Assembly: GCF_017877135.1 (NCBI RefSeq)
Contig: NZ_JAGIPH010000015.1
Location: forward strand, 1-42,945
DNA length: 42,945 bases
From: Neorhizobium galegae
Lineage (GTDB): Bacteria > Pseudomonadota > Alphaproteobacteria > Rhizobiales > Rhizobiaceae
Reading direction: 5' to 3'
Positions 15,530 to 24,268 of the stretch are shown here, one piece after another. The position numbers and the translations under genes were made by a program. Position 1 is the first letter of the stretch; each line of letters opens with the position of its first letter. The notes under the pieces were generated by a model. The model was not told where the DNA came from and searched no databases. It saw only the letters and a program-made list of their open reading frames with translations.

Positions 15530-16378
15530 ATGGCCTCGCGTCTCGTCTTGCGCATTCAGGAACGTCATTCGCGGCTGACCGCTGGCGAGCAAAAGCTTGC
15601 CCAGCTCATCCTCGATCGGCAGGATGACATTCTCACCCATTCCGCGACCGAGATCGCCGAGATGGCCGGCGTCTCGAAAGCGACGGCCGCGCGCTTCTTC
15701 CAGCATCTCGGCTATGCGGATTTCAACGAGGTGAAACTGCAGGCGCGCGAGGAACGCAATCGCACCGAACCGTATGGCTATTCCGTCACTCAGTCCGAAC
15801 AGGTCGCGCTTGGCCGCACCATCGGCGCCCATCTGGAACTGGAACTGAAGAACCTCACCAAGACCTTTGAGGAGATGCGCTCCGACAAGGTGCGCCAGGC
15901 TGCCGAACTGATCGGTGCTGCGCCGAAAGTGTGGATACTGGGCCTCGGCACCGAAGAGGGCGTTGCGCGCTATACGCGGCTGGTCTTCTCGCGGCTTCGC
16001 CATAGCGTGATGATCTTGGGCATCAATCAGGGTTCTTGGGCCGAGGACCTTGCCATGACCGGGCCGAAGGACGCGCTGATCCTGGTGACGCTGCCACCGC
16101 ATCAGCCGATCCTGAAGCCGATCCTCAGCCACGCCGCAACAAGCCGTCTCAATGTCGTCACCATCACCGATCGAACCTCTATGCTGGAGGCGCAGCGCTA
16201 TTCAGATGTTGTGCTGCCCTGCCATGTGGCGAGTTTCGCGCTGGGTCCGTCGCATACGGCGGTTCTGAGCACGGTGAGACTTCTGGCGCTGACATTCGCG
16301 GCGCAAGCCGGTCGATCCGCGCAACAGCGCGCCGAGATCATTTCCGCAATCCATGAAGAACTAGGAGATTTGGATTGA
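15530..16378 (+). CDS. MurR/RpiR family transcriptional regulator with SIS domain
   Basis: A 282-residue regulator. The N-terminal HTH_6 domain (about 1-77) includes FFQHLGYADFNEVKLQAREE preceded by the recognition region AEMAGVSKATAARF. The C-terminal SIS domain (about 120-260), which binds phosphosugars or other small phosphorylated ligands, includes WILGLGTEEGVARY and DALILVTLPPHQPILK. The start ATG follows GGAGAA. It is divergent from the COG0212/NMT1 importer operon across a gap rich in TGAAAC half-sites, so it very likely controls that operon. An SIS domain suggests a sugar-phosphate-like effector, an interesting contrast with a thiamin-type importer. Confidence 0.9.
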   Translation: MASRLVLRIQERHSRLTAGEQKLAQLILDRQDDILTHSATEIAEMAGVSKATAARFFQHLGYADFNEVKLQAREERNRTEPYGYSVTQSEQVALGRTIGAHLELELKNLTKTFEEMRSDKVRQAAELIGAAPKVWILGLGTEEGVARYTRLVFSRLRHSVMILGINQGSWAEDLAMTGPKDALILVTLPPHQPILKPILSHAATSRLNVVTITDRTSMLEAQRYSDVVLPCHVASFALGPSHTAVLSTVRLLALTFAAQAGRSAQQRAEIISAIHEELGDLD

Positions 16379-17044
16379 AGTGTAATCGCGCGCCGCTCTC
16401 AGGAAACGGGTTACCCTCAACTCCAGAATTTGCAGGGGTGTTCGAGAGGATCCACGGACTGGCCATCGAAGAATGGTCGCTGACCGATCGCTGACCTCGA
16501 CCCGGGGCCAGCAATTGTTGGCGCTGCCTTTCAGGCAGAGCGAGCTCGCGTCACCGCCGCCCGTGTAACGGCTCGTGGAGCCGTGCGCGTGTCCTGTTGA
16601 TCAAGCAGTTACCCACGCGTTTCCCTCGAAGACCTCGCTGAAGAACTTGGGGTAAGCCAGTGGCACTCCAGGGGTCTTTCGTGAACAGACGGGCATCTCG
16701 CCCAACCGGCACCTCGTTTCGCGCCGAATGCGATGTGCGTAGCACATCTTCGCGACAACTGACAAATTCGTACAGGAGGTAGCGGGACCGTTTCAGCTCC
16801 GCATTTCATCTCTCAATCAACTTCAAGAGACCGTCGGGCGTGGTCCCACCGCCTACAGGCAATATTCAGTCTGGGAAGTTGGCGCTTCCACACTCATCGA
16901 TTTACCAATAGGTGTCGATGGTTCGTATCTTTTCAAGAGCTAAGCGATGGCCACTTCGCCCCTCAATTTCGGCCGTTCGCGTTGGCGATCCATTGATGCT
17001 AAGCAGACCCTCGCGGAGCGTGAGGTCCTCCCATCGATTGCTCC
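16379..17044. other. Gene-poor stretch with decayed sequence
   Basis: No intact gene is visible. Just after the RpiR stop, a plus-strand open stretch reads EFAGVFERIHGLAIEEWSL and ends in TGA near 16493; it looks like a protein C-terminus but I cannot name it. An AraC-type HTH relic follows at about 16599-16740. On the minus strand near 16925-17040 a short open stretch (LREGLLSINGSPTRTAEIEG) is also unassigned. Short frames elsewhere here lack start signals or family features. Confidence 0.5.
16599..16740 (+). pseudogene. AraC-family HTH remnant, frameshifted
   Basis: One plus frame reads RVSLEDLAEELGVSQWH, the first helix-turn-helix of an AraC/XylS DNA-binding domain. The next frame continues FREQTGISPNRHLVSRRM, which matches the linker and start of the second HTH (consensus FxxxxGxSPxxYlxxxRl), and ends in TAG at about 16740. 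A one-base shift therefore separates the two halves, and both the ligand domain and the end of the second HTH are missing. It is a non-functional relic. Confidence 0.7.
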
Positions 17045-17566
17045 CTATCGCATCACCTTTTCGAACAGAAACCCTTCGTCATCTGGCAGATCGCTGGGGC
17101 CGGGATGGTTGTGGCCCGGGTGCGTGGCGTGGTGAAACGCGATGATCTTGAAGCCGCATTTGTTGACGTAGAAGTGGATGTTTCGCTTCTCGAAATACGG
17201 TGTATGGGTTTGCCAGGTGATGGTCTGCGGATAGCGCGCTTCAATGGCAAGTCAAGCTTTGTGGCCGAGGCCATCCCCATGCTCGCCGACCTTGAGGAAA
17301 AACAGGTCGAGCGTGTTGTGATGCGTCTCCTCGTCGATCGTCACCACGGCGCCGCCGACCCTCCTGCCATCTGAGAGTATGCGCAGCACCATGGCGCCGA
17401 GAGCGCTCATGAAACTGGCGAGATCGTCGTCATCAGGGATCGGCCCATTGGGAAGTTCCCCGTATTGTTCGATCACCGCAATAGAAAAGGCTTCCCGAAG
17501 CTCTTTCTTGAAGGCCGGGAAGTCGCCTGCATCTGCGATGGTCCGGCTGACATTGTTGCTGCTCAT
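17045..17566 (-). pseudogene. GNAT-type acetyltransferase interrupted by one in-frame TGA
   Basis: From an ATG at 17566, with GAGGAAG just upstream, the minus strand reads MSSNNVSRTIADAGDF and on through DGRRVGGAVVTIDEETHH, DLFFLKVGEHGDGLGHKA, then TGA at 17252-17254. The same frame continues with LAIEARYPQTITWQTHTPYF, KRNIHFYVNKCGFKIIAF and a His-rich tail to a TAG at 17045-17047. This is a complete GNAT layout: acceptor sheet, the GxGxK/A acetyl-CoA loop (DGLGHKA) and a C-terminal NIHFYVNKCGF. TGG to TGA at that position would restore a full 173-residue protein, since GHKAW is common there. Its promoter region carries the 11-bp-phased repeats at 17701-17729. It could be a recent pseudogene or a sequencing error. 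Confidence 0.75.
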
Positions 17567-17700
17567 ATCTTCCTCGCGACATTCCATCGAAAATCGGTAT
17601 CGAAACCGGCCTGATCCTCGGGACTTCGTCGAAAGACTTGTCGGCCTTGTTTGGGCCATCGATCCATGTCCATCCCGCTACACCGCTCATTTTGAGACTG

Positions 17701-17729
17701 TGTGGAGAATCTGTGGAGAGCGTGTGGAG
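17701..17729. promoter_or_regulatory. Three TGTGGAG direct repeats phased at 11 bp
   Basis: TGTGGAG occurs at 17701-17707, 17712-17718 and 17723-17729, exactly 11 bases apart, which is one helical turn. On the minus strand this reads as three CTCCACA repeats pointing toward the GNAT pseudogene, whose start is 135 bases further on. The same motif, in the same orientation relative to its gene, occurs upstream of the RND operon (19599-19627). OmpR-class response regulators bind such phased direct repeats, so the adjacent response regulator is the likely binder (inference). Confidence 0.6.
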
Positions 17730-17784
17730 GAAGCGGTTCCGGTCAAGTCATGTGAGCCATCGACCAGACTTGGCGGCTGACCAA

Positions 17785-18846
17785 TCAGGAGACCGGCCCA
17801 GCCAGCGAGATCTCGAACATGGCGCCGCCTCTGTCGGAGGGTGCGTAGCGGACCTTGCCGCCATGTGCCTCGACGATGGCGCGCACCACCGACAGGCCTA
17901 GACCGTTGCCGCCCTTTTCCATGGCGCAGGAACGCGTTCCCCTCCGGAAGGGTTCGAAGGCGGAAGCGGCGATATCGGCATCAAGTCCCGGCCCTTCGTC
18001 GGCAAAGCGCAAGATAACCAGATCATCTTTTGCCTGCAGGCTGATCTCGATGACGCCGCGCATGGCATAGCGACGTGCATTGGTGACGAGCGCCAGAAGA
18101 GCCTGCCGGATGCGCATCGCATCCACCCGGACCACCGCATCGCTCAGATCGAGCCTCAGTTCGAAGCCATCCTGCTTCAACTCCTGGTCCAGCACCACCG
18201 CCAGCCGCAGGATTTCATCCTTCAGGCGGACCGGCTGAAGGCGAAGGTCGAGGTGGCCGCTATCGGCGAGCGTGACGGTTCGCAAGTCTTCGACAAGCCG
18301 AGCCAGCGAATCAACCTGCAGGACGAGGGCGTAGAGGGACTTTTCGTCGGGTTCAAAGACGCCATCGATCATGCCTTGCAGGCGCCCCTTGAGGATGGTG
18401 AGCGGCGTGCGCAGTTCATGGGCGATCGTGGCATTCCATAAGGTCATGTCGGCAGCCATATCCTGAAGGCGTTGCGCCATGGCGTTGAAATCTTGGACCA
18501 GAAGGGCGGTTTCTCCCAACGAATGGTCGCCTGGGAGGGCACGGGCGGAAAGGTCGCCATCCTTGATCCGTCTGGCGCTGACCGCGAGCGATTCCAGCGG
18601 CTCGAGAATGCGCCGCGCCAGCTTGATCGATGCAATGGCTGCCACGATCAGCGCGAGAAAGATGAGGACGGCCAGGATGATGAAATCGAAGCCTGTGAGC
18701 CAGTTGTCGGTGCCCTCCGCCCAGGGGGAGAAATAGAACAGGATGGTGAAGGCGAGGTAGGTTCCGAAGAAGACCAACAGGCCGGCAGCCACGGTGACTG
18801 ACGCCATAGCGCCCAGAATTTGCCGGCTCAGCCCCTTCACGATCAT
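17785..18846 (-). CDS. Two-component sensor histidine kinase (AdeS/BaeS-like)
   Basis: Inner-membrane kinase of 353 residues. Two transmembrane segments lie at about 14-39 and 52-76 with only a short periplasmic loop (FSPWAEGTDNWLTG) between them. A HAMP domain (about 76-130) is followed by a HisKA box with the phospho-acceptor His143 in TIAHELRTPLTIL, and then a HATPase with the N box LVTNARRYA, G1 FADEGPGLDADI and G2 GGNGLGLSVVRAIVEAHGG. The segment LKGRLQGMIDGVFEPDEK after the H box closely recalls AdeS of Acinetobacter. The start overlaps the response regulator stop by four bases, so the pair is co-translated. The short loop suggests membrane or cytoplasmic sensing rather than a large periplasmic ligand. 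Confidence 0.9.
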   Translation of the reverse strand: MIVKGLSRQILGAMASVTVAAGLLVFFGTYLAFTILFYFSPWAEGTDNWLTGFDFIILAVLIFLALIVAAIASIKLARRILEPLESLAVSARRIKDGDLSARALPGDHSLGETALLVQDFNAMAQRLQDMAADMTLWNATIAHELRTPLTILKGRLQGMIDGVFEPDEKSLYALVLQVDSLARLVEDLRTVTLADSGHLDLRLQPVRLKDEILRLAVVLDQELKQDGFELRLDLSDAVVRVDAMRIRQALLALVTNARRYAMRGVIEISLQAKDDLVILRFADEGPGLDADIAASAFEPFRRGTRSCAMEKGGNGLGLSVVRAIVEAHGGKVRYAPSDRGGAMFEISLAGPVS

Positions 18847-19538
18847 GGATCGACCGCCAGTCGATAGCCGACGCCGCGGATGCTTAGCAGCATGCCTTCG
18901 CTGCCAGCCTGTTCGAGCTTCTTGCGCAGCTTGCTCAAATGGCTGTCTATGGTTCGATCCAGCGCATCGGAACCGGGAAGACAGGCGTCAACCAGTTCGC
19001 TGCGGGAAAACACCTTGGTGGGGGTCCGAGCGAGCTGGGCCAGCAGCCGGAATTCGGTCAATGTCAGGGAGAGGGCCACTGACACGCCGTCCTTTTCGAT
19101 CTTGACCTGATAGCTGTCGAGATCGATCGTGAGGTTTCCGACGCGGATCACGGCTCCCGCTTGGGTGAGGCCGGCGCGACGCAACACGGCCTTGGCCCGC
19201 GCGACAACCTCGATCGGATTGAACGGCTTGACAATGTAGTCGTCCGCGCCGATGCGCAGCCCCTGTAGCCGGTCGACATCCTCATCCAGTGCCGTGATCA
19301 TGATGATGGGCGTGCGGCCGCGTCTCTGGATTTCAGCCAGAAGGTCCCATCCGTCCAGCCGCGGCATGGTGATGTCGGCCAGCACGATGTCGGGCTTTAA
19401 CGAGCGATGCAGATCCAGTGCAACCTGCCCGTCGCGGGCATGGACCGTGCGAAAGCCTTCGCGGCTAAAGTAGGCGTCCAGAATGCCGGCGATCTCCGCA
19501 TCGTCTTCGGCGATCAAAACAAGTTCTTCCATGGTCAT
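18843..19538 (-). CDS. OmpR/PhoB-type response regulator (AdeR/BaeR-like)
   Basis: A 231-residue regulator. The receiver domain has the acidic pocket EDD at 11-13, phospho-acceptor Asp55 in IVLADITMPRLDG and Lys104 in YIVKPFNP. The winged-helix trans_reg_C domain (about 130-228) contains LTLTEFRLLAQLARTPTKVF, SELVDACLPG and RTIDSHLSKLRKKLE and ends RGVGYRL. I chose the ATG at 19538 because AAGGAG sits seven bases before it; the open frame continues upstream to 19628 without a signal. It is divergent from the RND adaptor gene and very probably controls it, as AdeR controls adeAB. Confidence 0.92.
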   Translation of the reverse strand: MTMEELVLIAEDDAEIAGILDAYFSREGFRTVHARDGQVALDLHRSLKPDIVLADITMPRLDGWDLLAEIQRRGRTPIIMITALDEDVDRLQGLRIGADDYIVKPFNPIEVVARAKAVLRRAGLTQAGAVIRVGNLTIDLDSYQVKIEKDGVSVALSLTLTEFRLLAQLARTPTKVFSRSELVDACLPGSDALDRTIDSHLSKLRKKLEQAGSEGMLLSIRGVGYRLAVDP

Positions 19539-19598
19539 CGCACTCCTTGCAGCTTCAATGCCACCGAACTTCGTAAGCGTCGAGTAGCCGCGTTTGGC

Positions 19599-19627
19599 CT
19601 CCACACGATCGCAACAAAACCTCCACA
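19599..19627. promoter_or_regulatory. Phased CTCCACA repeats upstream of the RND efflux operon
   Basis: CTCCACA occurs at 19599-19605 and again at 19621-19627, 22 bases apart; exactly midway, at 19610-19616, is the weaker copy CGCAACA (5 of 7 matches). The spacing of 11 and 11 equals that of the three repeats at 17701-17729. The array ends 53 bases before the adaptor start and lies in the divergent gap between regulator and pump genes. It is the probable operator of the adjacent response regulator. Confidence 0.6.
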
Positions 19628-19680
19628 AAGCACCAACGCGACGGTTTTAGAGGGTCGCCAACAATAGTGTTACTCAATCG

Positions 19681-20856
19681 ATGGTCACTGCGATGCGAAT
19701 TCTAACGCTTGTCTGGATCTTCTTCCTTTTGTGCATTCCGATGCTGGTTCTCGTCTCCTGCAGCGACCAGACGAACGTCGAGGCGACTGAATCAGTCGGA
19801 GCGCAGCCTGTGCATGTCAGCGCGATGACAGTGCAGCCGCAAGCGGTCACTGTCTATGACGAGTTGCCGGGGCGTGTCAGCGCTCTGCGCACCGCCGAGA
19901 TCAGGCCGCAGGTGAACGGCATCATCCAGAAGAAATTCTTTGAGGAAGGCAGCACCGTCGAGGCTGGCGCAGCACTGTTCCAGATCGATCCGGCGCCCTT
20001 CACCGCAGAGGCCGATGCGGCTACGGCCGTGCTGGCGCGTGCTGAAGCGGAACTCGCAAATGCCAAGGTGAAATTCGAGCGATCGGAACTGCTCTCTGCG
20101 CAAAAGATCACCAGTGCGGAGGCCTTCAACAATGCAACGGCCGCCCTGGCCCAGGCCAAGGCAAGCGTAGCGGAAGCCAAGGCCAATCTGGCGCGGCAAA
20201 AGCTGGAATTGTCGAATGCCACCGTTCGCAGCCCCATCAGCGGCATCATCGGTCAGTCCTTCATGAGCGCCGGCGGGCTGGCGTCGTCGTCGGCGACCTC
20301 GCCGCTTGCGGTCGTCCAACAGATCGATCAGGTCTATGTGGATGTCCGCCAATCCTCAATCATCATAGAGCAATTGCAGGAAACCGCGCCTGAGGGCGGA
20401 GCTGGCGATCCACAGGAACTGCCCGTCTTGATCAGGACCATCACCGGCAAGCCGTATGCGCATCCGGGCAAGGTCCTGTTCTCCGACATCACGGTCGATA
20501 ACGCCACTGGCAGTCTCGGCATACGCATTCTGGTCCCCAATCCGGAAGGGCAACTGCTGCCGGGCATGTTTATCCGCGCCATGGTGCCACGCGAAGTCTA
20601 CAGCTCGGCGCTGCTGGTCCCTCAGGAGGCGGTGACCCGCGACCCGACGGGAAGACCTGAACTTGTCATCATCGCCGCAGACAAGACCGGCGAGAAACGG
20701 ACCGTTGAGCTGGGCCCGCTGGTCGATGGAAAATACCTTGTGAAAAGCGGTCTTCGCGCCGGCGACACCATCGTCGTGCTGGGACAGGAACGGGTGCAGA
20801 CTGGTCAACCGGTGGAAACCTCGCCGTCGCACGTCATCCCCCAAAAGCAGAACTAA
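19681..20856 (+). CDS. RND efflux periplasmic adaptor (membrane fusion lipoprotein)
   Basis: A 391-residue HlyD/AcrA-type adaptor. The N-terminal signal ends in a lipobox, LVLVSC, so Cys would be lipid-modified and anchor the protein in the inner membrane. Next come the barrel-sandwich half RVSALRTAEIRPQVNGIIQK, a long alpha-hairpin rich in Ala (about 108-170), the second lipoyl half NATVRSPISGIIGQ and the beta-barrel with LLPGMFIRAMVP. This is the MexA/AdeA order. The ATG at 19681 lacks a strong ribosome site and an ATG five codons later would also keep the signal. It ends seven bases before the pump gene. No outer-membrane channel gene follows. Confidence 0.93.
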   Translation: MVTAMRILTLVWIFFLLCIPMLVLVSCSDQTNVEATESVGAQPVHVSAMTVQPQAVTVYDELPGRVSALRTAEIRPQVNGIIQKKFFEEGSTVEAGAALFQIDPAPFTAEADAATAVLARAEAELANAKVKFERSELLSAQKITSAEAFNNATAALAQAKASVAEAKANLARQKLELSNATVRSPISGIIGQSFMSAGGLASSSATSPLAVVQQIDQVYVDVRQSSIIIEQLQETAPEGGAGDPQELPVLIRTITGKPYAHPGKVLFSDITVDNATGSLGIRILVPNPEGQLLPGMFIRAMVPREVYSSALLVPQEAVTRDPTGRPELVIIAADKTGEKRTVELGPLVDGKYLVKSGLRAGDTIVVLGQERVQTGQPVETSPSHVIPQKQN

Positions 20857-20863
20857 GGAGCGG

Positions 20864-23800
20864 ATGATGCCGCAGTTCTTTATCGACAGACCCGTCTTTG
20901 CCTGGGTCATTGCCCTCATGATCGTAATTGCCGGGCTGATCGCCATCCCGCAGCTACCCGTTTCTCGCTTTCCGGTCATCGCTCCACCCAGTGTGTCGAT
21001 CTACGCCAACTATACGGGGGCGGCGGCGCAGGTGATCAACGACAGCGTCACCACCGTGCTCGAACGGGAAATCTCCGGCGCCAAGAACGTGCTCTATTTC
21101 GACTCGTCGGCGGATTCATCCGGATCAACCACCATCAACGTGACATTCAAGCCGGGCACCAACGCGGAACTGGCGCAGGTTGATATCCAGAACCGGCTTA
21201 AGGCAGTGGAAGCAAAACTGCCGGAGCCGGTTCGCCGCGCAGGTCTGACCGTCGAATCCGCTTCCTCGGGATTCCTGATGATTGTGTCCCTGAAGTCGAA
21301 GGACGGGACCATCGATGCGCTCTCGCTTGATGATTATCTCGTGCGCAACATCGCGCCCGAGCTCAAGCGGGTCGCCGGCGTCGGTCGTGTACAATCCTTC
21401 GGTTCCGAAGCCGCCATGCGGATCTGGATCGACCCAGTGCGCCTGCTGGCGCATTCTATGTCGATAGCGGAGGTGGCCCAGGCCATCCAGACCCAGAACA
21501 TCCAGGTCGCACCCGGCCGTCTGGGGGATGCGCCGACGGTTCCCGGACAGAAAGTCAGCGTACCGCTGAAAGTTAGGGGGCAGCTTCAGTCGCCTGAGGA
21601 GTTTGCGCGAGTCATTCTTCGCTCGAATGCCGACGGCTCCCGCCTCACCCTGGGCGACATCGCCACTATCGAGGTGGGATCGCAATCGTCAAGCTTTGCC
21701 ATTCTCGACGGCGGCAAGCGCGCAACCGCAGCCGCCATCCAGATGACGCCGGGAGCCAATGCTGTCAGCACCGCGGACGGGGTGCGAGCACGCCTCACAG
21801 AGCTTGCCCTCACCATGCCCGCGGGGCTCGACTATGCAATCTCCTACGACACCGCTCCATTCGTGAAGATCTCAATCCAGAAGGTGGTGCAGACGCTTGT
21901 CGAAGCTATGGTGCTCGTCTTCCTGATCATGCTGCTCTTCTTGCAGAATGTCCGCTACACGCTCATTCCGGCCATCGTCGCGCCGATCGCCCTGCTCGGC
22001 ACTTTTGCCGTCATGATGGCTATCGGCTATTCGATCAACGTCCTGACGATGTTCGGCATGGTTCTCGCCATTGGCATCATCGTCGACGACGCCATCGTGG
22101 TGGTCGAAAATGTCGAGCGGCTGATGGCGAAGGAGGGTCTCTCTCCACGGGAGGCAACGCGCAAGGCGATGAGCGAAATCACCGGCGCCGTGATTGGGAT
22201 CACCCTCGTGTTGACGGCTGTTTTCCTGCCCATGGGTCTGGCCTCCGGTTCCGCCGGTGCGATCTACCGTCAGTTCACGGTATCGATGGCGGTTTCCATT
22301 CTCTTCTCTGCCTTCCTGGCTCTGAGCCTGACGCCTGCACTGTGCGCCACCCTGCTGAAACCTGTTCGCCCTGACCATTACCAGAAGAAGGGATTCTTTG
22401 GCTGGTTCAACCGCGGCTTCGATCGGTTGACCCAGGATTATGCGGGATGGGTGGCCGGTCTTGTGCGCCGCACCGGCCGGACCATGGTGGTTTACCTCGC
22501 CATCGTTGCCGCCGTCGCCTTTGGCTACACGACGCTTGCCACCACCTTCGTGCCGGAAGAGGATCAGGGTTCCTTCATGACCTCTTTCACCCTGCCGGCG
22601 GAGGCAACGGCCGAACGTACGCGCGACGTGGTCAATCTGTTCGAAGATCATGTCAAAACCCGCCCTGACATTGCCAACAATCTGACGATCATGGGATTTG
22701 GTTCGGGGCCGAACACGGCCATGTCGTTTACGACAATGGCGGATTGGGACAAGCGCACCACCAGCGTGGACCAAGAACTGGCTGCCGCCGCCGACGCCAT
22801 GTCCGCGTCCAATGAAGGCCAGGTCTTCAGCCTGAAGCCACCAGCAATCGATGAACTGGGCACGACCTCAGGCTTTTCGCTGAGGCTTCAGGATCGGGCC
22901 AATCAGGGCGCGGGTGCACTCGCGGCGGCAGCTGCCCAACTCACCGACCTTGCAGCGCAGAGCAAACTGTTGACCGACGTCCGCGTAGACGGGCTCCCGA
23001 GCGGGCCGAGCGTCACGTTAAATATCGATCGGCAAAAAGCCGCAGCGCTCGGCGTCGCCTATAGCACAATCAGCGACACATTGAGCGGCGCCGTGGGCTC
23101 GATCTATGTCAATGATTTTCCGCGCGACGGTCGCCTGCAGCAGGTCATCGTCCAGGCCGAGCCGGCAAGCCGGATGCAGGTCGATGATATTCTCAAGCTT
23201 CACCTGCGCAGCGATACCGGCAAGATGGTTCGTCTGTCCGAGCTCGTCACGCCGGAATGGTCCACCATCCCGCTGCAGGTCACGCGCTACAACGGCTATC
23301 CCTCGACCAGCATCTCCGGGTCTGCCGCGAAAGGCGTTTCCAGTGGCAAGGCCATGGATGAGATCGAGCAACTGGCGCTGAAACTTCCCAGAGGTTTCGC
23401 GGTTGAATGGACCGGGCAATCCCTGCAGGAGCGGCAATCCGGCGCCCAGGCACCGATGCTGATGGCCTTCTCCTTCCTGATCGTCTTCCTGGTGCTGGCG
23501 GCGCTTTACGAAAGCTGGTCGATACCGCTCTCCGTCATGCTCGTCGTACCCCTCGGTGTCATCGGAGCAGTGATCGCTGTTCATCTGCGCGGCCTGGAAA
23601 ACGACGTATTCTTCAAGGTCGGCCTGATTACGCTCATTGGTCTCTCCGCCAAGAATGCCGTGCTGATTGTCGAAGTCGCCCGCAAGCGCCAGAGCGATGG
23701 ACCGAGGTTGGCCGAAGCTGTCATCGAAGCAGCATGCCTGCGCCTGCGTCCCATCGTCATGACATCGCTCGCCTTCACGCTGGGCTTAGTACCACTGGTC

Positions 23801-23977
23801 AGTGCATCAGGCGCAAGCTCGGAGACCCAGAATGCCATCGGAACCGGCTTGTTCGGCGGAGTGATCTCCGGCACGGTCCTGGCGGTAATTTTTGTTCCGG
23901 TCTTCTATGTCGTCGTCGCAGGGCTGGCGCGCCGGCTCGGATGTTCAAGTAGGCTTCGCGCAACGGCTAGCCCTTAG
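20864..23977 (+). CDS. RND multidrug efflux pump, HAE1 family (AdeB/AcrB-like)
   Basis: Proton-driven inner-membrane exporter of 1037 residues, full length for the family. It begins MMPQFFIDRPVFAWVIALMI, the classical HAE1 start, has two large periplasmic loops (about 30-335 and 560-870) and about twelve membrane segments. The proton-relay DD pair is in GIIVDDAIVVVENVERLM (about 406-407), and the second half has FKVGLITLIGLSAKNAVLIVE with the relay Lys region. An AAGGAG site precedes the ATGATG start, seven bases after the adaptor stop. With the adaptor it should form a drug or metabolite exporter that borrows a TolC-type channel encoded elsewhere. The divergent AdeRS-like system probably induces it. 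Confidence 0.95.
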   Translation: MMPQFFIDRPVFAWVIALMIVIAGLIAIPQLPVSRFPVIAPPSVSIYANYTGAAAQVINDSVTTVLEREISGAKNVLYFDSSADSSGSTTINVTFKPGTNAELAQVDIQNRLKAVEAKLPEPVRRAGLTVESASSGFLMIVSLKSKDGTIDALSLDDYLVRNIAPELKRVAGVGRVQSFGSEAAMRIWIDPVRLLAHSMSIAEVAQAIQTQNIQVAPGRLGDAPTVPGQKVSVPLKVRGQLQSPEEFARVILRSNADGSRLTLGDIATIEVGSQSSSFAILDGGKRATAAAIQMTPGANAVSTADGVRARLTELALTMPAGLDYAISYDTAPFVKISIQKVVQTLVEAMVLVFLIMLLFLQNVRYTLIPAIVAPIALLGTFAVMMAIGYSINVLTMFGMVLAIGIIVDDAIVVVENVERLMAKEGLSPREATRKAMSEITGAVIGITLVLTAVFLPMGLASGSAGAIYRQFTVSMAVSILFSAFLALSLTPALCATLLKPVRPDHYQKKGFFGWFNRGFDRLTQDYAGWVAGLVRRTGRTMVVYLAIVAAVAFGYTTLATTFVPEEDQGSFMTSFTLPAEATAERTRDVVNLFEDHVKTRPDIANNLTIMGFGSGPNTAMSFTTMADWDKRTTSVDQELAAAADAMSASNEGQVFSLKPPAIDELGTTSGFSLRLQDRANQGAGALAAAAAQLTDLAAQSKLLTDVRVDGLPSGPSVTLNIDRQKAAALGVAYSTISDTLSGAVGSIYVNDFPRDGRLQQVIVQAEPASRMQVDDILKLHLRSDTGKMVRLSELVTPEWSTIPLQVTRYNGYPSTSISGSAAKGVSSGKAMDEIEQLALKLPRGFAVEWTGQSLQERQSGAQAPMLMAFSFLIVFLVLAALYESWSIPLSVMLVVPLGVIGAVIAVHLRGLENDVFFKVGLITLIGLSAKNAVLIVEVARKRQSDGPRLAEAVIEAACLRLRPIVMTSLAFTLGLVPLVSASGASSETQNAIGTGLFGGVISGTVLAVIFVPVFYVVVAGLARRLGCSSRLRATASP

Positions 23978-24004
23978 GATTGATGCAGGTTTCCCTTATG
24001 AAAT

Positions 24005-24226
24005 TGTCCGCTTCATTCGTCCCTGAGGCAGAAGCGGACAGTCGCCTGTCGGCCCCTTCCAGACATTCAAGCTAGATCAGATGCTTGATCCGCCTCGTTT
24101 ATCTGCTGAGTTACATCCGAAATTATGGCGAGTTGACGGCTCGATTCCTTTCAAAGCGAGGCTAATACTGCTTTGCGCCGTCGTATCGGTCGTGAAGGTA
24201 GTCCACTCTCATGCCCGAGAGTGGAC
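24005..24226. terminator. Hairpins between convergent RND and LysR genes
   Basis: TGTCCGCTTC at 24005-24014 pairs perfectly with GAAGCGGACA at 24031-24040 (10-bp stem, 16-base loop), 28 bases after the pump stop. A second perfect 10-bp stem, GTCCACTCTC at 24201-24210 with GAGAGTGGAC at 24217-24226 (6-base loop), lies nearer the LysR gene end at 24269. Neither has a T-tract. They are placed as transcription-end hairpins for the two convergent units. The rest of 23978-24268 shows no gene. Confidence 0.45.
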
Positions 24227-24268
24227 ATACTGCCGTGGCTGCGCCAGAAGCGGGCACTCCTTGCGCGG

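Noticed and set aside
17252..17254. In-frame TGA in the GNAT gene as a selenocysteine codon
   Set aside because: GNAT enzymes have no Sec position here, the site fits a former Trp (TGG), and no SECIS-like hairpin was evident just after it.
17701..17729. TGTGGAG repeats as a short tandem repeat or CRISPR fragment
   Set aside because: Only three units at exact 11-bp helical spacing, with the same unit recurring at matching spacing before the RND operon, fits a regulator binding array better.
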